From: SIG588 sp045654545
GTDB taxonomy: Bacteria > Bacillota > Clostridia > Oscillospirales > Acutalibacteraceae
DNA length: 64,000 nt
Direction of reading: 5' to 3'
Assembly (NCBI GenBank): GCA_045654545.1
Contig: JAZONO010000076.1
Location: 15,491 to 79,490, forward strand
This document shows positions 58,290-64,000 of the stretch, in pieces (within the stretch, counting starts at the first letter, position 1; each line of letters starts with the position of its first letter). The translations under genes were made by a program, and so were the position numbers. The notes below the pieces were generated by a model. That model was given only the letters and a program-made list of their open reading frames with translations, searched no databases and was not told where the DNA came from.

Positions 58290-58659
58290 GTTGCTCGGCG
58301 TTACTATGGATAAGATCAAGGAAATGGTGGATGTGGATACCGTGATCGGTACCCCCGTAACGGTGGGCGATCTGACGTTGATTCCCGTTTCCAAGGTGAC
58401 CTATGGGTTTGCAGGCGGCGGTTCTGACCTGCCCACCAAGAGCAACAAAGAGTTGTTTGGCGGCGGTTCGGGTGCCGGCATTACCGTGACCCCCATTGCG
58501 TTTATCACCGTGCAAAGCGGCAAGGTGAACGTCCTGCCGTTGGTGACGCAACCCACGGCGGTGGATTCGCTCGTGAGCAAACTGCCCGGTGCGATCGATC
58601 AGATCACCACCGATATGGCGCGCCGTCGCGAAGAAAAGGCGAATAAGAAGGCGAAATAA
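58270..58659 (+). CDS. gerW: Sporulation protein GerW/YtfJ
   Basis: A 129-residue YtfJ-family protein. Marks are TVIGTPVTVGDLTLIPVSKVTYGFAGGGSD, GGGSGAGITVTPIAFITVQSGKVNVLPL and a Lys-rich tail. Family members are made during sporulation and affect germination. It starts inside the end of the DUF2953 gene. Either of two ATGs (58261 or 58270) could be used, and the second gives the usual MEKKVSELLG start. Confidence 0.92.
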   Translation: MEKKVSELLGVTMDKIKEMVDVDTVIGTPVTVGDLTLIPVSKVTYGFAGGGSDLPTKSNKELFGGGSGAGITVTPIAFITVQSGKVNVLPLVTQPTAVDSLVSKLPGAIDQITTDMARRREEKANKKAK

Positions 58660-58714
58660 TACCGCATACCCCAACCTCTTTATACATACGTTGTAAACGA
58701 AGGGGTGGGAGCGG

Positions 58715-59842
58715 ATGAAATACACGGCGATTGTCTGTTCGTTGGCGCTTTTGGCGGTGTTATTCCCATGTTTTTCTGTAAAGGCGGAAAACATTACGGT
58801 GTCTGCAAGTTCCGCTATCTTGTTGGAGGTTTCGAATAACGAGGTGCTGTTCGAAAAACAGGCGGACGAAAAACGCCCGATGGCCAGTACCACCAAGTTG
58901 ATGACGGCATTGCTGGCGGCTGAATACGGTGAGTGGGAGCAAACGATATGCTTTTCGTCCGACATGATGGCAGAAGGGTCGTCACTCGGCTTGCGTGTGG
59001 GGGATACCTTGTCTCTTCACGATGCGGTGTGCGCGATGTTGCTTTGTTCGGGGAACGATGCCGCCAATGCGGTGGCATTGACCTGCGCACCGTCGTATGA
59101 AGCGTTTGCCGCGCGGATGAACGAAAAAGCAGAAGAACTGGGGATGCAAAACACATCCTTTGTGACCCCCTCGGGCTTGGATGCCGAAGGACACATGAGC
59201 ACCGCACGGGATATGGCGTTGCTGGGCGCGGCGGTGTTGCAAGAGCCGACCTTGGCGGCTATGTGCAAGGCAAAGTCGGCCGTCGTGAAGGTTAGCGATC
59301 GCCGCGTGACGGTGACCAATCACAACCGCTTGTTGTCGCTGTGCCCCGATGCCGTCGGCCTAAAAACGGGATTCACCAAAAAAGCAGGACGCTGTTTGGT
59401 TTCGGCGGCCGTGCGCGACGGCGTGACATTGGTGGCAGTTACCTTGCATGCGCCCGATGATTGGGACGACCATGCGGCGTTGTTTGAATACGGATTCTCA
59501 CAGCGCAAAGCCGTTTCCTATCCCGCGGCAGAACTTCCCACGTTACCGTTGGTTGGCGGAGTGGAAAGGGAAGTGACTTTACAGTTTGATCCGCCCGACG
59601 ATCGTGTTGTGCCGACACAGAATAAGGAAACCGTGACAGCGACAGTGCGTTTGCCGCAGTTCTTGTTTGCCCCCGTGAAAGAGGGGGAGGTTGTCGGATG
59701 TGTGGAATACCGCTGTAACGGAGCGGTTTTGTTGCAATGTCCGATTACGGTGGGCAAGAATATTCATGCACGACCGCTTCGCGGAACAAACGAGCGGTTT
59801 TGGTTATATACATGCCTTTTGTGGGCAGGACTTTTTCAATGA
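58715..59842 (+). CDS. D-alanyl-D-alanine carboxypeptidase (PBP5/DacF family)
   Basis: A 375-residue exported penicillin-binding protein. The signal peptide ends VKAEN. Catalytic motifs are MASTTKLMTALLAAEY (S-x-x-K), LLCSGNDAANAVALTC (S-x-N) and GLKTGFTKKAGRCL (KTG). The C-terminal PBP5_C-type beta domain (GGVEREVTLQFDPPDDRVV ... GCVEYRCNGAVLLQCPITVG) is followed by only a weak hydrophobic end (WLYTCLLWAGLF), shorter than a normal amphipathic anchor. All three motifs are intact, unlike the relative at 47252-48304. Its place near gerW suggests a sporulation (DacF-like) role. Confidence 0.9.
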   Translation: MKYTAIVCSLALLAVLFPCFSVKAENITVSASSAILLEVSNNEVLFEKQADEKRPMASTTKLMTALLAAEYGEWEQTICFSSDMMAEGSSLGLRVGDTLSLHDAVCAMLLCSGNDAANAVALTCAPSYEAFAARMNEKAEELGMQNTSFVTPSGLDAEGHMSTARDMALLGAAVLQEPTLAAMCKAKSAVVKVSDRRVTVTNHNRLLSLCPDAVGLKTGFTKKAGRCLVSAAVRDGVTLVAVTLHAPDDWDDHAALFEYGFSQRKAVSYPAAELPTLPLVGGVEREVTLQFDPPDDRVVPTQNKETVTATVRLPQFLFAPVKEGEVVGCVEYRCNGAVLLQCPITVGKNIHARPLRGTNERFWLYTCLLWAGLFQ

Positions 59843-59855
59843 ATGAGGAGTTAAC

Positions 59856-60647
59856 ATGGCGGAAGAGCGTTTGCAAAAAATTTTGGCAGAGCGCGGTGTG
59901 GCGTCGCGCCGCAAAGCGGAAGAGCTGATTGCGCGCGGTAAAGTGAAGGTGAACGGTCACGTTGCCTCATTGGGGGACAAAGCCGATCCGCGCCACGATA
60001 TTATTTTGGTGGGCGGCAAACGTTTGGCGGCCGCCGAAGAAGCCACCTATATTTTGCTCAACAAACCCCGTGGTTTTGTAACCACAATGAGTGATGAGTT
60101 GGGGCGCAAATGTGTGGCGGAGTTGGTGGAAAATGCCGGCGTGCGCGTGTATCCTGTCGGTCGCTTGGACCGCGATTCCGAAGGTATGCTGTTGCTCACC
60201 AACGACGGCGATTTTGCCAACGCGATCATGCACCCCTCCACCCACGTGCCCAAGCGGTACCGTGTGACGGTGCGCGGCAAGGCGACGGACGAAGCGTTGC
60301 AGGCATTTCGTGAAGGGATGATGCTGGACGGTCGTCGCACCATTCCGGCCGATGCGGACGTGGTGTTGGAATCGCCCGAACGCACGGTGTTGGAGATCGT
60401 GCTGTACGAAGGGCGCAACCGCCAAATTCGCCGCATGTGTGAGGAAATGCAGTTGCAGGTGATCCGTTTGCGCCGCATTGCCATCGGCACGGTGAAACTG
60501 GGGATGTTGCCGGTCGGCAAATGGCGGTATCTTACCCCGAAAGAAGTGCGCGCATTGGTGATGGCAACGGGTGTGACGCAGAAAGTGGCGGCCGAATACA
60601 TCAAAAAAGGAGTGGTACCGAATGATCCGTATTCTACCCGCCGATAA
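59856..60647 (+). CDS. rluB: Pseudouridine synthase, RsuA/RluB family
   Basis: A 263-residue enzyme. An S4 RNA-binding domain is at the start (RLQKILAERGVASRRKAEELIARGKVKVNGHVASLGDKADP). The catalytic domain has VYPVGRLDRDSEGMLLLTNDGDFANAIMHPSTHVPKRYRVTV (catalytic Asp in RLDRDSEG) and LYEGRNRQIRRMC. It makes a pseudouridine in 23S rRNA if RluB; RsuA cannot be excluded. ATG with GAGGAG. Overlaps the next gene by 26 bases. Confidence 0.92.
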   Translation: MAEERLQKILAERGVASRRKAEELIARGKVKVNGHVASLGDKADPRHDIILVGGKRLAAAEEATYILLNKPRGFVTTMSDELGRKCVAELVENAGVRVYPVGRLDRDSEGMLLLTNDGDFANAIMHPSTHVPKRYRVTVRGKATDEALQAFREGMMLDGRRTIPADADVVLESPERTVLEIVLYEGRNRQIRRMCEEMQLQVIRLRRIAIGTVKLGMLPVGKWRYLTPKEVRALVMATGVTQKVAAEYIKKGVVPNDPYSTRR

Positions 60648-60939
60648 CAAAGAGGGCGAATACATCTTGTGGGACGGCGATACCGCTTGCGGCAAAGCGA
60701 CAGCAACCTTTGACGGTTGCGTGCGGTTGTTGACGGTGGAAGCACCCGATGCCTTGCTGATGGAAGGTATGGTGCGTGCGGTGCTGAATGCCGGGCGTAT
60801 CCGTGAGATTGAGCGTGCGGTTTGCGTGAATGAAGAGTTGTTTCCACTGCTCAAACGTTTGGAATTCACCCCTTGTGATGAAGGGATGGAAGTGAGCATC
60901 CCGGATTTTTTCTTCCGCGGATGCAAGGGATGTCAATAA
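60622..60939 (+). CDS. Small conserved-looking protein of unknown function
   Basis: A 105-residue soluble protein: alternating strands and helices (EYILWDGDTACGKATATFDGCVRLLTVEAPDALLMEGMVRAVLNAGRIREIERAVCVNEELFPLLKRLEFTP) ending in FFFRGCKGCQ with a C-x-x-C pair. The layout, including a helix just after a VEAPDALLMEGMVRAVLN segment, faintly resembles part of a GNAT acetyltransferase, but the cofactor loop is not evident. AAAGGAGTGG precedes the ATG, and it overlaps rluB, so it is a real coupled gene. Confidence 0.7.
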   Translation: MIRILPADNKEGEYILWDGDTACGKATATFDGCVRLLTVEAPDALLMEGMVRAVLNAGRIREIERAVCVNEELFPLLKRLEFTPCDEGMEVSIPDFFFRGCKGCQ

Positions 60940-60946
60940 ATGCGAG

Positions 60947-60984
60947 AAAAGGGTAAACGGCGCGGTGCTGTTTATCCTTTTTTT
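60947..60984 (+). terminator. Terminator of the rluB unit
   Basis: Stem AAAAGG-TAAAC / GTTTA-CCTTTT with an 11-base loop and T-run. Confidence 0.8.
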
Positions 60985-61098
60985 ACGAGAAACCGTGCGG
61001 TATAATGCGTATTGTAAATATCTGCAGATCGCCATGGGGACATAATGTTGTACGGCGCAAAAGCAGTGGGTAAAAAATAAATATGGACTGTTTTTTGA

Positions 61099-61127
61099 TT
61101 GACAAAGTGGCAGTAATGTTGTATACT
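61099..61127 (+). promoter_or_regulatory. Promoter of the secreted beta-helix protein
   Basis: Perfect TTGACA, 17-base spacer, TATACT, 37 bases before the start codon. Confidence 0.75.
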
Positions 61128-61163
61128 ATTTATGACTTATTTTGTAAAGGAAGGAATTAGGAA

Positions 61164-63974
61164 ATGACAAAGCGCATGTTAGCTCTGCTGTTGTGTGTTT
61201 GCTTGTTGGTGCCGTTCATGAGCATTGCGGGCGTGCACGTTGCAGCGGCCGAAGGAAAGAGTTTCGTTATTCGAGACTTGCCACATTACGTCAATTTCTC
61301 GCCCGAATTGGAGAAAGGTGCCCCGGGCGTCCCGTTTCACTACGTATCCAGCAAGATCGACCCTATTGATCTGTCCGGTAATAGCACGCATCGCTATGAG
61401 GACGCGGCTATTATGCTGGATACCTACGTTACGGGCACAGAGAATTTCGTGAAATTCTTTGTGGAAGGTAAATTTGGCGGTCAGTTGGAGATTACCTCCG
61501 GCGGCTACTTCGATAAAGAAGAAATAGCTACGAGCCCCCGCAAGATTCAGTTCAAAGAGAATGAATGGGTGCGTGTGATCGTGCCGCTGACCGAATTTAG
61601 TGCTTCTGTCGGCACGTTTAACGAAGCGGCAATGAACTTCATCCGTCTCTACCTAACGGGTGGCGATGAGAGTTATGCCGGCGAAAGCGGCACGATAAAG
61701 CTCATCAACTGGCGTTTGGTTGACTTATCTGTGCCCGAGGAAGATCGTGAAGAACTCCCCTTGGGCGACGGTACGTTCCAGGCAGATCCTCCCGTCTTCA
61801 AAAAGATGACGGTCGGTGCCGCTTACGACCAGAGCGTTTCGGTGTATGCCGGTTACAACTTGAAGGAATATATCCACTCCCACCCCGATGTAACGGTGAA
61901 GAACACGAAGGGTGAAGAAGACTACGCGATGGTCGTCAACTCCTTGCTTGAAGGCTTGAGTGCAGCCGGCGGCGGTGCGCTGTTCATCCCGGCCGGTGAA
62001 TGGGAATTCCGCAGCAATATCATCATGCCTCCCGGCACGACTATTGTCGGTGAATGGGTGAGCCCCGACATCAACCCCCAGATCCGCGGCACCATTTTGA
62101 AGGTGTATCACGGCAGTGGGGAGATCAACGGTAATGCGTTCATTAAGATGCAACAGCACACCAAGATCAACAACGTGGCGTTCTGGTATCCCGAGCAGAC
62201 GGTGAAGGCGGCTATATATCCACCCACGATCGAGACCTCTGACCACACCTATGTACAGAACGTGACGTTGGTCAACTCCTACTTTGGCATTCAAAACAAA
62301 GTAAGTGCCAACTGCCCGAATGCGTGGAACATCTACGGCACGCCCTTGAGCGTTGGTCTGGACTTTGATAGTGTCATTGATATTGCCCGTATCGAAGAGT
62401 TGCACTTCGCCCCCAACTATTGGGCGGATTCCGGTCTGCAGGGTGCCCCTGTGACCGATGAGGAGTATAACCTGCTGAAAGAGCAGCTCTACTACAACGC
62501 GACCGGCATTACCCTGCGCCGTATCGACTGGTCGTACGTTACTTACTCCGATATTAAGGGATATAACATTGGTCTGTTGTTCGATAAAACCAAGGGCAAT
62601 TCCGACAACTTCCCGAACGGCCAGTGTGTCGGTTTGAACTTTGTTGATTGTATGTACGGACATTTCTCCAGCGGTGCTGCCAGCACAGGTGAATCGCTGT
62701 TGGATATCACCATGAAGAACTGCGAGTACGGTATTTACACGACAGGCACTTACGACGGTGTGGTGCAGTACTACAACGCAGACATCCAGGCAACGCAGTA
62801 TGCGGTGTATCAGGAAAGTGCCTACACCAAACTGAGCGTGATGGCATCCACCATCCGCAAAGGTCGTGTGTATACTAAAAATGGCAGCAACATCTTCATC
62901 AACAACGAGATCCGCACCTCTTCGCCGCACATTACGTTGGATTACGGCACAGTGGCGGGGGTCATTATCGGCAATGTGGATGCCAACGGCAAGCCGATCC
63001 GCGTTTCCAACCCCGGTTCTTGCACCATGAGTTTGGTGGATGAACCGATGGAACTGAAGCCCTACACGGCGATGACCCGTGAAGAGGCGAAGGCGCTTGT
63101 GAAACAGCCGGCAACGACCGAATATGAACAGCCTTACGATATCGACGTCACCGGCGAGACCGACGTGACCGAAAAGATCCAAAGCTATTTGACCAAACTC
63201 GGTCAAAGTGGTGGCGGCACGCTGTTCCTGCGTCCCGGTAAGTATCGCATTGAAGGCACGCTCACCATCCCGACGGGTGTGGAACTGCGCGGCTCGGCGG
63301 ATTTTGCTTCTATTCCGAAGGCGCTCAACACGATGCTGTACGTGTACACGCCGATCGAAGACGACAAAAACGAATACACCTCCACCGCCACCATCACGAT
63401 GGAAGAGGGAAGCGGTATTCGCGGTATCATCTTCAACTATCCCGAACAGAACTCCACCTATCGTTTCGATAAATCGGTCACCGTTAACGGTGTGAAGGAG
63501 GATTGGTATGAATTTGATTTCATTCCGTATCCCTATACCATCCGCGGTACGGGCAGCGACATCTACATCGTGAACGTGTCCATCCGTAACGGTTGGAACG
63601 GCATTGATTTCAAAACCTACAAGTGCGATAACCACTACATTGATTACTTGGCAGGTCACTTCTTCAATCGCGGTATCATCATCGGTGCCGGCGCAGAAAA
63701 TGGCTACGTGCGCAACTACCAGTTCAACTATAACTCCATTTTCCGAACGTTTCTTGACACATGGTCCGGCTTTGGCGGCGAGCCCTCCTCGGAGGAAATA
63801 GCTTCCAGGTTCTACCAGCCGATGCAGGCACAGTTCAACAATAACTCCATCGTTCTGCAGCTCGGTCACGTGGAAAATCAGTTGGTGTATAACTGTTTCA
63901 ACTACGCAAGCTTCATCGGCGTGCACCTCGTGGAAGAGGATGGCAAAGCGGCCGATGCCCAAGTCGGATCGTAG
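61164..63974 (+). CDS. Large secreted right-handed beta-helix (pectate-lyase-3-like) protein
   Basis: A 936-residue exported protein. Signal peptide residues 1-28 (MLALLLCVCLLVPFMSIAG ... AAAEG). A beta-sandwich carbohydrate-binding-like region spans about 30-185. Two pectate-lyase-superfamily modules follow. The first starts near 240 (YAMVVNSLLEGLSAAGGGALFIPAGEWEFRSNIIMPPGTTIVGEW) and the second near 660 (VTEKIQSYLTKLGQSGGGTLFLRPGKYRIEGTLTIPTGVELRGS). Repeating NxxI/V turns make a parallel helix in each. No catalytic residues can be assigned. The stop at 63974 falls in the middle of what looks like an unfinished second helix, so the protein may be truncated. ATG with AAGGAAGG. Confidence 0.75.
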   Translation: MTKRMLALLLCVCLLVPFMSIAGVHVAAAEGKSFVIRDLPHYVNFSPELEKGAPGVPFHYVSSKIDPIDLSGNSTHRYEDAAIMLDTYVTGTENFVKFFVEGKFGGQLEITSGGYFDKEEIATSPRKIQFKENEWVRVIVPLTEFSASVGTFNEAAMNFIRLYLTGGDESYAGESGTIKLINWRLVDLSVPEEDREELPLGDGTFQADPPVFKKMTVGAAYDQSVSVYAGYNLKEYIHSHPDVTVKNTKGEEDYAMVVNSLLEGLSAAGGGALFIPAGEWEFRSNIIMPPGTTIVGEWVSPDINPQIRGTILKVYHGSGEINGNAFIKMQQHTKINNVAFWYPEQTVKAAIYPPTIETSDHTYVQNVTLVNSYFGIQNKVSANCPNAWNIYGTPLSVGLDFDSVIDIARIEELHFAPNYWADSGLQGAPVTDEEYNLLKEQLYYNATGITLRRIDWSYVTYSDIKGYNIGLLFDKTKGNSDNFPNGQCVGLNFVDCMYGHFSSGAASTGESLLDITMKNCEYGIYTTGTYDGVVQYYNADIQATQYAVYQESAYTKLSVMASTIRKGRVYTKNGSNIFINNEIRTSSPHITLDYGTVAGVIIGNVDANGKPIRVSNPGSCTMSLVDEPMELKPYTAMTREEAKALVKQPATTEYEQPYDIDVTGETDVTEKIQSYLTKLGQSGGGTLFLRPGKYRIEGTLTIPTGVELRGSADFASIPKALNTMLYVYTPIEDDKNEYTSTATITMEEGSGIRGIIFNYPEQNSTYRFDKSVTVNGVKEDWYEFDFIPYPYTIRGTGSDIYIVNVSIRNGWNGIDFKTYKCDNHYIDYLAGHFFNRGIIIGAGAENGYVRNYQFNYNSIFRTFLDTWSGFGGEPSSEEIASRFYQPMQAQFNNNSIVLQLGHVENQLVYNCFNYASFIGVHLVEEDGKAADAQVGS

Positions 63975-64000
63975 CCATGTCGTTCTGTGAGCCAAGGAGT

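Noticed and set aside
61725..63995. A 756-codon open frame antisense to the beta-helix protein
   Set aside because: Rich in His, Val, Gln and Arg with no domain, as expected for the shadow of a secreted-protein gene. The sense frame has a signal peptide, promoter and ribosome site.

Overview
The window looks like part of a chromosome from a spore-forming, Gram-positive anaerobe of the class Clostridia, most likely an uncultured Oscillospirales/Ruminococcaceae-type bacterium. Support comes from the spoIIAA-spoIIAB-sigF operon, gerW, the ylxM-ffh-rpsP-khpA-rimM-trmD block, scpA-scpB, strong AGGAGG-type ribosome sites, TTGACA/TATAAT promoters, and families typical of this group (DUF1538, DUF6062, DUF2953, zinc-ribbon zf-trcl). 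Most coding DNA has G/C-rich third codon positions. The stretch from about 30.6 to 34.4 kb is visibly A/T-richer and looks acquired.

Layout. 0-10 kb: DUF1538 membrane protein, XRE regulator, DegV and hemolysin III proteins, a sigma factor and zinc-ribbon protein, a collapsed ABC-transporter remnant, ilvE, then a Crp-type regulator in an operon with a NitT/TauT-like ABC importer. 10-15.5 kb: membrane acyltransferase, folC, the spoIIA operon, and tRNA-Leu with a duplicated 3' end next to a truncated GH3 gene. 15.5-30 kb: a fused MacB-like ABC protein, an SDR/LamG/membrane-protein operon, GDPD and MFS genes, uvrC, a DHHW-MBOAT O-acetylation pair, a HAD hydrolase and citrate synthase. 30-38.4 kb: tRNA-Asp and tRNA-Thr, an array of small hairpins, a split threonine/serine exporter, a GH109-like oxidoreductase divergent from an AraC regulator, a sodium symporter, an esterase remnant, aconitase and a cloverleaf-forming repeat. 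38.4-48.3 kb: a maltodextrin-type ABC importer, a PlsC-like acyltransferase with zinc ribbon, glycogen phosphorylase, 4-alpha-glucanotransferase and a D,D-carboxypeptidase-like protein. 48.3-61 kb: a PadR unit with an unusual leader, a decayed SMP-30 gene, DUF6062, the SRP/ribosome block, HPr, L28, an M50 protease, scpAB, gerW, a second carboxypeptidase and rluB. 61-64 kb: a large secreted beta-helix protein.

How it fits together. The importer at 38.4-41.9 kb, glycogen phosphorylase and 4-alpha-glucanotransferase form a likely alpha-glucan uptake and breakdown route. Citrate synthase and aconitase provide the first steps toward 2-oxoglutarate, and IlvE uses glutamate as amino donor. Several exported proteins (11.3, 19.5, 25.2 and 47.3 kb) share threonine-rich linkers, suggesting a common cell-wall-spanning design.

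The most unusual content is non-coding or decayed: four gene remnants (ABC operon, GH3, esterase, SMP-30), two structured repeat types, and a palindrome (AGGTTAAACC core) placed just after the -10 box of two separate promoters. I saw no CRISPR array, transposase, phage module or clear defence system.
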